64,000 nt of DNA from Acanthochlamys bracteata. Taxonomy: Eukaryota > Streptophyta > Magnoliopsida > Pandanales > Velloziaceae. The position numbers and the translations under genes were made by a program. Positions within the stretch are counted from its first letter, which is position 1. Each line of letters begins with the position of its first letter. The notes below the pieces were generated by a model. That model was given only the letters and a program-made list of their open reading frames with translations. It ran no database searches and had not been told where the DNA came from. The stretch covers positions 9,022,501-9,086,500 of the forward strand of contig CM034131.1 of the NCBI GenBank assembly GCA_019914995.1. Reading direction: 5' to 3'. Positions 45,980-59,000 of this stretch are shown piece after piece.

Positions 45980-47418
45980 ATGAGTTCCTTGAGCATGATC
46001 GAAGCTGAACTGCCATCCGGATTCCGTTTTCATCCGAGAGACGACGAGCTCGTTTGCGACTATCTCTTGCCTATGAGGGCTTCATCGAATATCGGCAGCA
46101 ACAGAGGGTACTATGGAAGGCCTGTATTGGTTGATGTTGATCTTAACAAAGTTGAACCATGGGATCTCCCAGGTAATTAATTAATTATTTGTTTCGTTTT
46201 ACTTATTGAATCTTTCATATATCCTCTACTTCTTTAGTTTCTTGGTTGGTTTTCACAACCGGCAAGATTGTTTTTCTTCCTTTCTTCTTTTGATTTTGTT
46301 AATTGCTTCCTGATCGTGTGAGATTAATTGCATAGCTGAAAGAGTTTTAGAATATTAAGATTAGATATCAAGAATTTGGGACCTTGAGATTAAGTTTCAT
46401 CCTTAAACAAGTATTCACAATCTACAGATACACATGATGAATGCGTTTTGAATTTGTTTGACACACAGTGACGGCGTGCGTCGGAGGCAAAGAGTGGTTC
46501 TTTTTCAGTCTGCGAGACAGAAAATACGCGACGGGAGAGCGTACGAACAGGGCGACCGTGTCAGGGTACTGGAAAGCAACAGGAAAGGATCGGATTGTTC
46601 GTCGCCGGGGAATAGTAGTCGGAATGAGAAAGACGCTAGTTTTCTACAAAGGTCGTGCTCCTAAAGGAAAGAAGACTGAATGGGTCATGCACGAATTCCG
46701 TGCGGAACCAACCGGCAACGGCGCCGCCTCCGACGATCTTTTGTCTCCATCTACTCCTAAACTCTACTGCAAGGTATGTGTGCGCCTCTTAAAGTCAAAT
46801 TCTTAGCATGTGCTTAATTTATGTCTTGTGAACCCAGAAATTTTTTTACTAGTTGTTGTCTTTTTAAACAATGTGCAGAAAGACTGGGTGTTGTGCAAGG
46901 TGTTCAACAAGTGCAGAGGAATTTCTCCGAAGACGAACACCTCCAGCAGTAACAATTTTAACACTGTTTTAACAGACTGCGGCGGCGGAGGAGGAAATGA
47001 AGACAGTGGCTCGTCTTCATTTCTTCCGCCGTTGACGACGGACACCTACATTTCGTTTGATCAGCAGGTGCCCTGCTTCTCCAACATTATTATTCCAACA
47101 ACAATCAACAACAATGGATCTATAGCTCAGCTGCAGCAGAACAACAACAACAACAACAAGAATCAAATATACGGCGGCGGCGGTAACTTCGAATTCGCTA
47201 TGATGAACAACAACTCGTCATTTTACATTGATGATCAAGTATCTTGTGACAAGAAGATCATGAAAACAGTGCTTGATCAGCTCACTGCAAAGATTGACGA
47301 TCATCATCATGATAACTACTTTGGTGATCATCACCATGCAGCACTAGTAGCAGCAGCAGCAGCTGGTGGTTTGCCTTCCATTTGGAGTTCATTTTCAAAT
47401 TCTGCTGTAAGAATGTGA
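45980..47418 (+). CDS. NAC-domain transcription factor, NAC1/NAC021-022-like
   Basis: 345 residues in three exons, 45980-46172, 46469-46773 and 46879-47418, GT-AG and in phase. The NAC domain spans about residues 11-172 with subdomains in order: [20 protein letters not shown] (A), [12 protein letters not shown] (B), [20 protein letters not shown] and [15 protein letters not shown] (C), [20 protein letters not shown] and VMHEFR (D), [10 protein letters not shown] (E). The C-terminal activation region is low complexity (Asn, Gly and His runs) and retains [11 protein letters not shown], similar to a C-terminal motif of Arabidopsis NAC1. NAC1 relatives act in auxin and lateral-root signalling; that role is inferred by family. 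I see no membrane segment. Confidence 0.93.
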
Positions 47419-49619
47419 AGATGAGTGTTTGTTCTTTGCAGCTAGCTGGTTATCTAATGGTGCGTCTTGCTATTGCAGTGGTAAAATATAAATATGTCTA
47501 TTGAATTCTTCAGATCTGTAAATTTGTAACGCTGTTGTTAAAATGCATATACTATATATCAATAATAATACTCTTAGAACCAATTCCCTTAATTTCATCA
47601 TGTTTAGCTGATCTTGAATTCGTTAAGTAGATTGCTTGAAACAAATAAAAATTACTTGCATTATAATTTCCAATGGACTCCAAAAATAAATGCAAAACAC
47701 TTATAAAGTTCAATCTCATGCTGACAGGATCATAATTAATAATTGTGTTAAACTGTTTGATTAAACGTCGATGACGATTTGATAACATCACCAATATTGT
47801 TAATCAATAATAAATAAGCGGGCATGGCCCGTTAAGCATTGTACTTTAGCTTATGGCTTTTTGCCTTATTGTGTTTGGTTCCTATTTCTTCATATACAAA
47901 ACATACATAAACCTACAACTTATACCATCCACAATTAGGTTTTAAAAAAAAAATTCAGAGTTGTAGTAAAACTAACAAAAATCATAATTATTATTGCAAT
48001 GAATAATTAATAATCAACTAATGAGATTCATGAGAGCAACTTATTGCCAACTCCCAACTTGTGTGGACTTTTTCATTCATCAACTAATGAGTCACCTATA
48101 TATCAAATTAACAAACCCAAATTAAAACTCTAATCACGAGGCTTACGTTCCTATTAAACAAGATTTTTTCCCTTTATTTCAACAAATTAAGCTTTGAAAT
48201 TTTACTCTCACCTAACACATGATGATTAAGAGAACATAGAGATATTTTTGTATAAGCTGAAAGTTTGAGTAAATATATTTAAGTTTAATACAATATTGTG
48301 AGCAAACTAATTGAAGAGATATTTTCTAATCAGCTTAACGATGTTAATATGTATCTGATATTAGTTAAGGACTGATCACAAGATAGACGAATAATGCTAC
48401 TGATAATAAACATGTAGTAAAGTAAGATGTAGTTATTATTCCTAACAAAGTAAAGGAGGACTTGTTTTTATTCCTAACAAAGCATTTGAGCAGCAGCACA
48501 AGCAGGTTGTAAGCCACTTGCTGCTGCATAAACTACCAGCAACTCAACCCAATTCTGCTCATTTAGGCACGCTAGAAGAATGACTTCGGAAATATTTAGA
48601 AATGCTTATGAAATAACGATTTTTTTACAATGAAGAATATTTTAAATTTTTTGAGAAAATATTTTTTTATCTAACGAAATAATAAGAATAAACAATATGA
48701 ATATTTTATGACGTAAAATTTTTAATTTTTGTAAAATTTAAAGTTTTGTATAGTATCATAGAAGGTTTATGAAAACGTTAAATAAAAAATTGTCTTGAAA
48801 TAGAGTTAAAAAATACTCCCAAATATTTTACTTTAAAGATACAAAAATAAAAATTTTATCAGAAGAATTAACCCAAACTTTGTAAAGTCTAAAGACCTAG
48901 ACAATATAAATAATGTGAGTCAAAACTTCTTAACATGATCTTTTCGAAGTGTGAGTTTGAATCAATATTATTGTCTGCTTTCTTCCCATTATCACCCTGT
49001 TGTTTTAAGCTTCTTACTCTTAATTCGTACGAGTTCATGATGAGTGTTGGTAATACAGCACAAATGGAGGAATGTGTATGTCTATATTATATATGAGGAG
49101 ATAGAGACATTCTGTTTCTTTGAGGCACGTTTTAGGTATTTTTGGATTAGAAAGAACATACAAAAATTTTAAATTTAATTTTTACGGTTCAAATAAAAAA
49201 TTATAAATTAATATATAATAACAAGGTTTTAGTTTAATCAGAATATAAACTAATTTTTATCCAAGCTCTTGATGTAGATGATAGAAAAAAATCAGTCATT
49301 GGATGTTTAGACTAGGCCAATTTGAATGGAAAGAATACCAGATTGATCATATTGATGCGTTTTGGTGTTTCTATTACAATAAAGGAACCACCAGATCTTT
49401 GTTATTACTTGATTACTCATGAATGTTCTTGCGGAGAACCTAACAAACGGAACACCTTCTTTTTCTATTTTATTTTTTTATTTTTATATTCTTGTTGGTA
49501 AAACTTAAATAATCATGGATTCCCAAATTAGTATAAACAATTTAAAACCTGTTAGAATTCTAGAAGTATTTCTGTATGAATTTCTTCAATGATGAGAAAT
49601 TGGAATTAAAAGCAACGAA
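47419..49619. other. AT-rich intergenic region
   Basis: NAC 3' UTR to about 47.6 kb, then AT-rich DNA. No gene recognised. Confidence 0.5.
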
Positions 49620-49708
49620 GAGACTGTGGCGCAGTTGGCTAGCGCGTAGGTCTCATAGCTGTAATGAGTTTTATCTCTGAGGTCGAGAGTTCGAGCCTCT
49701 CACACCCT
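49620..49708 (+). pseudogene. Damaged tRNA-Met (elongator type) copy
   Basis: TGGCGCAGTTGGCTAGCGCG, TAGGTCTCATAGC, an intron-like insert of similar length, then GAGGTCGAGAGTTCGAGCC are kept, but the acceptor strand reads GAGACTG opposite CACACCC and no longer pairs well. Both internal promoter boxes remain. With its 3' flank it is homologous to 21534-21945, inverted. Confidence 0.75.
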
Positions 49709-50028
49709 GAGAAAGAGCGGTGAAGAAATTTAGTGCATAGAAGGTGATCCGTTGGTCTCGCACCTCCTGATCTCAATTAAGATGAAACAGCACTTCTGAG
49801 CTCTTTACTAATTTTTTTTCTGTTGGGGAAATCTTCTTGTTTTCTCATATAATCACAATGAATGAATTCAAATTATAATCTTGAACTTTCTTTCTATAGT
49901 GTTATCTTGATAAAACAACTCAGCACTTGCACTCACCAGAAAAACCAGCAAATTGCCAACTAGAAAGTGAAGCAAATTTTCAAAAGTCTACATGATAGTT
50001 TTAGTAGAATAATGCCTGCACAAAATTC
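49709..50028 (+). repeat. 3' flank of tRNA-Met copy, duplicate of 21534-21856
   Basis: See the matching segment at 21534-21856. Divergence with small indels indicates an old duplication. This copy ends about 70 bp downstream of the reticulon stop codon. Confidence 0.8.
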
Positions 50029-50096
50029 ATCTAGAGACGCCACAAGTACACAAACATGGCATTTTAACATGCTATACCACTAATCAATAAGATTCA

Positions 50097-52181
50097 CTAC
50101 ATTTTCTTCGATTTCAAGTTACCCTTGGGTATTTTGCTCAGCATGCCCTCATCCAGCTTTCGGTATTGGCTTTGCAGTTGCCCAAGAAGTTTATAGGCAA
50201 AATCATCAACTTGATCTTCATATCTCTCGTACAACACTGGCAGAGTATGTGCAGATACATATCCTGGAAGAAACACCAATTTTTAAGATGCCGAAGAGAG
50301 CTTGTAACTTGCAACAAAACCTAATTTATAATAACATTTGTCCTTGCTGGATGCGACCATCATATCACCAACATTTCAAGAAATTTCGATGCACCTTAGT
50401 AATTTCCACAATTGGAAAGATGCAAACAGATAAAGATTTATCATGAATTTAGACCCATCCATTGCAAAATCAAATGCTATAAAAAACTGCAGGTTCTAAA
50501 CCTCTTTCTATATGGCTTTTGGAAAGAAAGGGACTAACATGAATATGTCAACAGTTTATCCTAAGAAACAGATGAGCTTGTTCCATAAAGCCCCAATATT
50601 TATCCTCTTTAGCCATAAATTATTTGTTGTAAACCTAATAAAGCTAATGGCTGACTATTTCCAAGAAACCGGGGCTCATTCTACCACTAATTGCACTTGT
50701 ATACTTTGTAATTTGTAACCTAATAAAGCTGATGGCTGACTACTTTCAAAGAAACAGGGGCTCGTTGTTGGACTAATTCATTTCTATACTTTGTACTTAG
50801 CAAGGTCTTCAAAAGATAAAGTTTGGAACTTAAACATCGGCATGGGCATTCTACCCATCAATGCCAAGCTCACAATAGCTTTAACAAAAACTAGAAGATG
50901 ATACAGCAATTCAAGGACATCCAAATTATAAGAAGCCAGATTCTAAGATGCAAATAAAGGTAGACTTTTGAATGGATCACCATATTACTTCTAAAACAAG
51001 TGATTGATACAATCCAATATAGCTGCAACTTCATTTTTCAATCTAAAAAGCATAAAAAAATTTAGCAGGCTATCAAGACATCTCACCGATATAAAGGACG
51101 GTTAGAAAGTTACACCAACTTCCAATAACTGCAGCTGCCCACATGCCTGCTATGACCTGTGGGACAATAATGAGCAATTTCATCAATAAAGCAAAACCAT
51201 GATGTGGGTGCAAGGTAAAAAAGAGTCAACAGCAAGACTTAAAACATGGTAGTCTGACACAAGTATGTGAACATTAATTCTGTCAAGAAATAAAACCCAT
51301 AGAACGTCCAGCAGTAACAACATTGAGTTATTCAAGTGAAAGACATAATCCTAAGGATAGAAGGTCATCAACAATGTCCTACAAGCATAACCTCTATGAC
51401 CCCATTGCCATTAACGTCAATCTTGCGCTGGAGGCGAACATAACAGGAGCCAATCATGGAATTAAAAGGCATCTAATGTCCAAATGCCTCAAAATTAGAG
51501 GAGTAAGGAACTGGCATACCAGCACAAATTGTTTGAGGTTCTTCCCGCAAGCAACATCTTGGATGAAACCCAAGAATTGATTAACTTTGCGACCAACAAA
51601 AACAGCAAAATTGACAAAGAGTTCATCAGGTAAAACAAGCCTAGGTACTTCAGATGGTGACCTAAAACATGGTTAAATTGTTATGCTGTTCTGAGAAGGT
51701 TAACCAAAAAAAGATATAAATAAATAAAATCAACAAAACACATATACCTATTAAGGATTTTGGAAGCATTATACCACACAAACTGAATAAGCATTCCAAT
51801 GATAAGAGCAAAAGACAGAAGAGTAAGAAAGTGATAGTCAAGCCACTCAAAGAGCATCCAGATAACAGTTGCACTAGCCAGAACACTTCCTGAAATCTTC
51901 TTGTTCCTCCATAGTAACACATCGGCAGCTGCAAAAGTTGACACTACAAGAAATTCTGCAAAGCAAGTAAAGTGGACAAATAGTAAAAAGCACTTACATT
52001 TGCCACCTCCAAAGACCTTATGGATGGATTTTTGCCGTCCAAATAGCCTATTGAAGTCTTTGGAAATTGAACTTCCTTCATTAAAGAATCTCCCTGAGTT
52101 CTGCTTAGAAACACTATCAGCAATTGTGCCCATTATGCTGTTAAGTAAGTTCTCTGAAGAGTGTTCTCCATGCTCAGGCAT
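50097..52181 (-). CDS. Reticulon-like protein B (RTNLB), ER membrane
   Basis: ER-shaping reticulon, 247 residues. Minus-strand exons are 51998-52181, 51748-51928, 51520-51661, 51087-51156 and 50097-50263, all GT-AG and in phase. The reticulon domain starts near residue 50 (RLFGRQKSIHKVFGGGKSAD, then VLLWRNKKISGSVLASATVI). It has two long hydrophobic hairpins: one in exon 2 (WMLFEWLDYHFLTLLSFALI) and one across exons 4-5 (VIAGMWAAAVIGSWCNFLTV). The cytosolic C terminus is PVLYERYEDQVDDFA to NLKSKKM; the Lys-rich end is ER-retention-like. The start is the ATG at 52181: an acceptor (GAGTGCAG) lies 3 nt upstream and a donor near 52694 supports a leader intron. Which RTNLB member it is cannot be fixed. 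Confidence 0.92.
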
Positions 52182-52800
52182 TATCTGCACTCATAACGAA
52201 GAACATTATCACAATTTGGATACAAATTAATGTGCTGCCAAAACAGGAAGCATTCTGCAGCTTATAAGATAGACATTCTTTCTTATGAAACATAGTACAT
52301 TTAAGTTGCTAGATGAGAAGATGGATAACGCACCAGTTGAAGCATTATACAGTTATTATATAGCAACACATAAAGCGTGAACATCGAAAGAGTGTCTGCA
52401 AGATTTTAACTACGCTCATGTAACATAGACATCAATAGCTTCAGCCGTCTACTAAGTAATCAAAGGCTCGTCTTTGAAACGTGTACTACTTTATCCTCAT
52501 ACTGCTAAAATTCACACTCTAACAGATGAGTATGTAAGGAAATGCAGCAAACAACCATATCGTTACTGTCGAAAATCTGATACACTAGAACTTCTTGTAT
52601 AATTTCGCTAAAACTGATGTAAATTCAATTTCAATCTCAAACTAAAAAAATGAAATCAAATTCACAACACGAACAAAGTTAAAGAAAGTATTACCGATCG
52701 ATTCAGAAGTGCAAGCCTTCTTCGAGAAAAGAAAATTAAAAATTAAAAAGAATACAACAAATTGAAGAGCGGAGCCGCCTAGGAAAGAAAGAAAAGAACT
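52182..52800 (-). other. Reticulon leader intron and noncoding first exon
   Basis: The minus strand shows a CT-rich leader (about 52695-52800) ending GAATCGATCG|GTAATAC. The intron runs to the acceptor at about 52185, so transcription probably starts near 52.8 kb. Confidence 0.5.
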
Positions 52801-54403
52801 TTGTGCTGCTGACAAGCGGTGTTAGAAAAAGACCTCCCTTTTCGTTTCCTTTTTTAATAACGATGCAAATTCCCCCAACTTTTTTGTCTACATTTGCTAT
52901 TAAAACCCCTGTATATTTTACTATTTCAACACAAATTTCTAAATCTTACAGATTTCAAATTTTAAATGCTTATTGGTGTAGAAAAATTTTGGACTAAATA
53001 GTTAATTTAAACTAAAATTCCAATTAGGGCTTTTATGTAAAACTATTATTCCAACTGGAATACATAAAAGAACTGTCACATTTTTCACGCACAAAACTTT
53101 GGTGGACCATATAGAGCAGGATTTTCTAAAAATATTTACAATTCAGGTCATGAAACAAACTTTATTTTGCAAATGAGTCCATTAAAGTAACGTTTAATTA
53201 TGCTTATTTCTATCGTGGAAAAGTAAATTTCCTTATTTCAAAAGCTTCTGCGGTAGGGAAGACTTCAATCCTTATTTCAAAAGATTTCAAAACTTTTTAA
53301 AAACTAAAATTTAGATAGTAGATAAACGAAATTTTCACATTTCAATTTTCTTAACACTTCTCATTTTTATATTTTTCGTCGACGAGCTTTGGCAAGAAAT
53401 TCTCCAACGACGGCGGCGACGACAATAACGACGACGACAAAACTAATAACAATAGTTATCTATGTGAGGAATAACATGCAAGACGAGAAATAAATTGTCA
53501 TTCTAAATTGATGGCTTTTTCTTAAACGCAAATGACTCGACGAGACTGCCTGATTTTTCAGTGTTGCATTGCATGAACATTTTGAAGATTTTGTTCAAGT
53601 CAAAGATAGATTGGACCAAAAAAAAAAAAGCGTCTTTCTACTTTCTAGAGGAAAAAAAGCAAGTCGTTCTTAAAAGAAATACTATCAAAAGCATGCCATA
53701 CTAAGAAATAATGAAGAATTTTAAAAGGAAATAAAGATACAATTCTTTCCTTTTTTTGAGTACTTGTAAATTATTTTAGGCGACGAGCTTTTAATTGAAA
53801 ATTTCTGATAATAATGACCGCAACTATGATGAATAACAAATATGACATAAAAATTAAAACAATATTTTATATATGCCGTGATACTCGTGGCTTTACCGCA
53901 AGAAAATAAAATAGAGCATTTTTAGACCCCTTAAAGGACCCAGGGTGACTTTTGTTTTTCGAAATTAAATTATTAAAAATTAAGTTATTAAAAATAAATT
54001 ACTATAAATAGTATTTATTTAACGAAATTTAATTTTATATTTAAAAAATGAATTATAAATAAGTTTTTATATTTTTTGTGTAACAAAAAGTAAATCAAAA
54101 TTGAATTTTAAGGAAAAAAATGAGTTTTTAGGAGAAAAACCATCCTTCAAATTTCTAGCTTCCGGCTTTCAAAACAAAACAAATATAATCAGATATGTAA
54201 TTTTTTTAATTTAATAAAATAAGAACTACATTCAGCATTAGTTTAATTTTTAGCTTACGGGCATTTTAATTATATAAAAATAAGTATCAGAAAAATAAAT
54301 TTTGTAAAAATAAATTTGATGAATAATAAAAAAATAAAATTTAAAATAGTAATTAAAATATGTTAAATATAATTTTAGAGTTGAAATTTGATAGTAGTAA
54401 AGG
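52801..54403. other. Intergenic, AT-rich, with a GAC-repeat patch
   Basis: A short imperfect (GAC/GGC)n patch lies at about 53402-53440. 53.9-54.4 kb is AT-rich with element-like texture. No gene recognised. Confidence 0.45.
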
Positions 54404-54662
54404 CTGTTTGGGATTGCTTACCAAAAATTACTTTTCAATTTTTTTTCATTTCATATTTTTCAATGCATATTTTATAAATATATAAAAAATTTATTTAAAA
54501 ATTTAGAAAGTGTAGAAAAATTCTACGTAATGAGATTTTTTTATTGTATATTTTTATTATTTTTTTAGAAGTAAAAAAAATAGAGCTCGTTTTTCAAAAA
54601 GAATAAAAATATCTTTTATTTTACAAAAGCTCCATTTTATAAGCAATCCCAAACGCCTCCCA
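54404..54662. mobile_element. MITE-like element, family B, well-preserved ends
   Basis: The left end is GGCTGTTTGGGATTGCTTA; the right end reverse-complements to GGCGTTTGGGATTGCTTA, near-perfect over 18 bp. It is 259 bp, noncoding, with an A/T interior. Confidence 0.75.
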
Positions 54663-54741
54663 AAAGCAGGCAGTATCATTTAAGGAAAAATCTGATTCCT
54701 GAGAACCTCTCTCTCAGGACACGAACAAAAATTTCGACTTA

Positions 54742-55016
54742 GGGGTCATTTGGAATTACTTATGAAATAAAACTTTTATAAAATAAAAAATATTTTTGTC
54801 TTTTTTGGAAAACGAGTTATATTTTTTTTACTTCAAAAAAAATAATAGAAATATGTAATAAAAAGATCTCACTTCGTAGAATTTTTCTACACTTTTTAAA
54901 TTTTTAAATAAATTTTTTATATACTTATAAAATATATATTAAAAAATATAAAATAGAGAAAAGTTAAAAAAAGTTGATAAGCAGCTTTTGAAACAGAGAA
55001 CCAAACAGTCTCTTAA
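54742..55016. mobile_element. MITE-like element, family B, opposite orientation
   Basis: The left end is GGGGTCATTTGGAATTACTT; the right end reverse-complements to GAGACTGTTTGGTTCTCTG. The interior, reverse-complemented, matches 54404-54662 (AGAATTTTTCTACACTTT block). Confidence 0.6.
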
Positions 55017-55138
55017 ACAAAGCCGTCAATTTAGATAATGAACTAAAGAAAGCAATCTCATCACTTGTAAGAGGAGACGAAATAGCCCTATTCCACCCCA
55101 ACTAAAAAAGAAACACAAAAGTCTATGCAAATACATCT

Positions 55139-55400
55139 TGGGCGCGTTTAAAATGCTTATGAAACGAATTTTTTTTAAAATTAAAAGTATTTTTATTTTT
55201 TTTTAAATGAATTTTATTTTTTATTTTAAAAAAATAATAAAAATATATAATAAAAAGATTTTGTTTCGTAGAATTTTTTTATATTTTCTAAATTTTTAAA
55301 TAAAAATTTTTATATACATATAAAATATATATTAAAATATATAAAATAAAAAAAAATTAAAAAATAGTTTTTAAAACGCTGCTCCAAACAGGCTCAAAGA
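55139..55400. mobile_element. MITE-like element, family B
   Basis: The left end is GGGCGCGTTTAAAATGCTTA; the right end reverse-complements to GAGCCTGTTTGGAGCAGCG. It shares the TAGAATTTTTTTATATTTTC core. It lies about 370 bp upstream of an F-box start codon. Confidence 0.6.
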
Positions 55401-55769
55401 AAGTCTTTTGCTGTCAATAAACAATCAAACAACTTATTTATTTTTAGATCGCTGCTTGACAGTATTTATTAATTATTAATTATTATATATTTTTTGATAA
55501 TATTATGTAGAATTTAAAAAAAAAATTACTTCATAATATTTTATTGTAATTTATTTAATTATTATATTTTTAATACAAAAATAAAATTGATTTTTAATTT
55601 TTTTTATTTCATGTAAACTCTACGAGTCCCTTCTACTCAACTCAAAACGGCATAGCATCATTATATATAGCAGGCAAATCGCTCGAAGGTAATCTAAGTA
55701 AAGCCATCTCTTCCTCTTACAGGGATAGCTTAGCGAGAAGCAACGGGGTACAGCAATAGCCAGAAAACA
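55401..55769 (+). promoter_or_regulatory. Promoter region of F-box/LRR gene 1
   Basis: AT-rich, with a TATA-like ATTATATATAG at about 55660-55670 some 105 bp before the ATG. Confidence 0.45.
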
Positions 55770-56765
55770 ATGGAGCCCAGGCGTTGGGAGGACATGGACG
55801 AAGACTGCCTTGTGAACATCTTTCAAAAACTTGGCCTTGATGATTTGACGCTTGTCGTGCCGTTCGTTTGCAAGTCATGGTCGAAAGTCGCTCGTGACCC
55901 CTTGTGCTGGAGGGTACTCAACTTCAGAGACCTGGATTTCATGCCCTGGAGCAAATTTACAGTTCAGTTTACAGAGAAGTACTATCTGCAGAAATTCTCC
56001 TTCTCGGGTTTCATGAAGCTTGCAGTTTCCCGCAGCGAGGGCTCTGCAACAGAGATACAGTTCCCTCAGTTATATGGATCCTCTTTCGAGGATATCATCT
56101 ACGCTTCCAACAAGTAAGCACTTGGTCTCAGTCCTCTTTCAATCTGTTTAGAAATTAACAAAAAAAACGAAGGTTATGGTCTTTAATGTCTTCTTGATAT
56201 TATAGAGCATTCTATCTGCATCTAGTCCTAGCCTACTCACAGTCGCAGGGTGGCTTATACAATATGCAGGCTCCCAAATTTGAAGACTGTGGTGCTGGCC
56301 AGCCTGATGGCAGACGGGGAGAAGCGTATTTTTGAACCAGTTGCAAAATGGACAGAGCTCGAGTACCTGGAAATGGCAACAAAGCCGCGTTCATTCTTGA
56401 AGCCAACTTCATTCTTGCAGATGGTTGAAACAATCAGCCGCAACTGCAAGAATTTTGCAGGATTTAGAATGTCAGGTTCCATCAAGAAAGAAGACGCATC
56501 CGCGATTGTGAATTTGTTACCAAATATTAGGAATCTGGACTTGAGCGGATCATACATTGCTAAAGAGCAGCTGCTGGCTCTGGTGACAGGTTGCAAGAAG
56601 CTGGCGAGACTAAGTGTTAAGGATTGTTTTGGGTTTGAAGCAGATGAAGAAGTACTGAAGAAAACCTCTCCAATTAAATACTTTGAACATGAAGGTTGTA
56701 AATTGATTGACAATGATTTGTACAAAACAGATAAGTGCGATCCAATATACGTAGAAGTTTTATAA
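55770..56765 (+). CDS. F-box/LRR protein, copy 1
   Basis: Likely SCF substrate receptor. Exon 1 (55770-56113) starts MEPRRWEDMDEDCLVNIFQK and carries the F-box (LVVPFVCKSWSKVARDPLCW). Exon 2 ends at 56765 and carries degenerate leucine-rich repeats (LPNIRNLDLSGSYIAKEQLL, CKKLARLSVKDCFGF). Two acceptors keep the frame: ACTCACAG (exon from 56243, 288 residues) and ATATGCAG (from 56270, 279 residues). By comparison with the paralog at 59001, which has CPRLKKLVLP directly after the junction, the first keeps the equivalent CRLPNLK. It is related to Arabidopsis At3g48880-type F-box/LRR proteins. Confidence 0.88.
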
Positions 56766-59000
56766 AAGAACAGGTATGCGTGACTGTGTATCGCTTGCTT
56801 AATTAGTCCAAATTTGCATTCCAAGAACTAAATGTAAAAAATTTCCCAGGAATCTAAACCACATTTTTCCATATATTCAACTGCCAACTAATATTTTAGG
56901 AAGAGTAACCAAACACCAACTTAAAACCAAAAAGAGAACCTCATAGCGATTTTCAGATTGAGCAACTTGAAAAGGACACTTGCGCAATGTTTCTTTTTCC
57001 TTATCTCTCAATTTCTTTACTTTTGTCTATATCATGATAATATCTTGCCTTCTACTCCAAAATTTGTCAACGTGCATTGATTTAGAGAATGTTTAAGACT
57101 ATTTATGAAATAATTTTTTTTAAATTTTTAAATATTTTGTTAAATAAGTTTATATTTATTTCAAAATTTTACAATAATTATTTTGTAAAATAATTTTTGT
57201 TATTTTATAATTTTTAATAAATTTGTAAAATACTATAAAAGTTATTATATTTATAAATAAAATTAAAATAAAATGTAGATTCAAATGCGCTGTTAAACGG
57301 TGTCAAATTTCTTTGATGTGAAATATCCTTCTGTTTTTTAAAAGAAATTCTGTACGTGATGAAGAACGTCTACATGCTTGCTTACCTACCACGCGATTAT
57401 TCTGATTCGTTTTGGAAAAAAGTTAAAATTGATAACCAGAATCTCCGTCCATCTGTACGTAAATAAAAAATTCGTGCTGCTCCGTCTAATCAACTCTATT
57501 ATAAAAATTAAAAATCATTATAACCTAATTATCATGCAATGTGTCACGCCATTCTTTCTGTTAATCCCTTATTTTAATTATCTTTTAATGACTTAATTTA
57601 TGATGATTTAAAAGTTTCTAGTAAAGTTGTAAAAATCGGATCGATCGAACCGAAAAATTATCTAAATCACGATTCTCGAGTTGACCCGTCAAATTAACCG
57701 ATCGAATTATCGAATCAATAATATTAAAATATTTTAACTAATAATAAGAATTATTATAGTAAAAATTTATTATCAATAATACTATCAATAATAATAGCAA
57801 CAGTAATTATAACGAAAAATTAAAATATTTTTATTATGACATTACTATCAATAAAAATAGAAATAATAATTACAGTAAAAATTAAAATATTGGTACTGTA
57901 GTATTACCACCACCAACAATAATAATAATAACTAAAATTTATAATAAAAAATATTTAAATAAATTAGAAGATTAGAAAAAGATAAAATCATAAAATAAAT
58001 AAATCATAGAAAAAATATAACTAACTTTTTTTAGTTATAGTCTAAATATTTTATAATATAAAATTTTAAAAATAACTAATATTAATATTTATAAATAAAA
58101 TATAATCAATTATATTTTTATATTATCATATTTAAATATAAAATTTAAACTATATATTATTTTTCAATATAGAATTCTTAATAATTATTTTTGTATTAAA
58201 TATTATCAATTTAAAATTTTTTAAAATTTTTCAATCCGGTTTGATCCGAACGGACGAATCGATCGGATTGAAGCAGATCAAAACGAATCAAATTGAGTCA
58301 AATCGAATTAGAACGAATTAATTATATAAATATTTTTTTATAAATTCGGACTGATTTATCATTAACATCGATGATTTCTGAATCTGACAATTATTGTTCG
58401 TAGTTGTAGTATCAAGCAAATTACACATATGTAATTAGTCGTGCAAGCCTGCAAGGTACGGGATAAGAAGCTAAGAACTAGTTAACGAAAACATAGTTTT
58501 TCTTTCCGTAATAAAATATTTACAGATTCCTAGCATCCCAACCCCACCGAGTACTTATCGTGATGATATTTAAAAATATTTTTCAATTTTCTTTAATTTC
58601 TATATATTTTTATAATTTCTTTTTAGAGACCGTTCGAAATGTTTGTAAAGTTTTTGTAAAAAATAAATTATTTTATTTATTTCGATAAAATCAGTTTAAT
58701 CTAAAAATAATAACATAACTTTTTAACTTTTAAAAATTTAATTACAAATTATTATAAAAAAATTTAAAAATAAAAAATAAAAAATTGATATTATAAAGCC
58801 ATACAGTCTCTAAAAATTCTCTTAATTAGTGAAAGTCCCGACTCCAACCTAACGATTTGGATAAGAACAACAAAAGTAAGTTGCATATTATATATACAGA
58901 GAAGAGAATCAAACCCTCGATCACTTAAAACTAAAATCAATCCAAGCTTCAAAGAGAATTAAACAAAAAAATCAAACAAAAAAGAAAAAAGGAAAAGAAA
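56766..59000. other. Spacer between the two F-box genes
   Basis: AT-rich, with degenerate repeats. A segment at 57637-58275 is bounded by the imperfect inverted pair ATCGGATCGATCGAACCG / ATCCGATCGATTCGTCCG and may be another element. No gene recognised. Confidence 0.45.
58625..58810. mobile_element. Short MITE-like element, family B-related
   Basis: The left end is GAGACCGTTCGAAATG; the right end reverse-complements to GAGACTGTATGGCTTT. Both ends are preceded by TTTTTA, a possible target-site duplication. Confidence 0.4.

Noticed and set aside
56255..56824. 189-codon minus-strand frame
   Set aside because: Antisense of F-box copy 1 exon 2; no start-site or family support.
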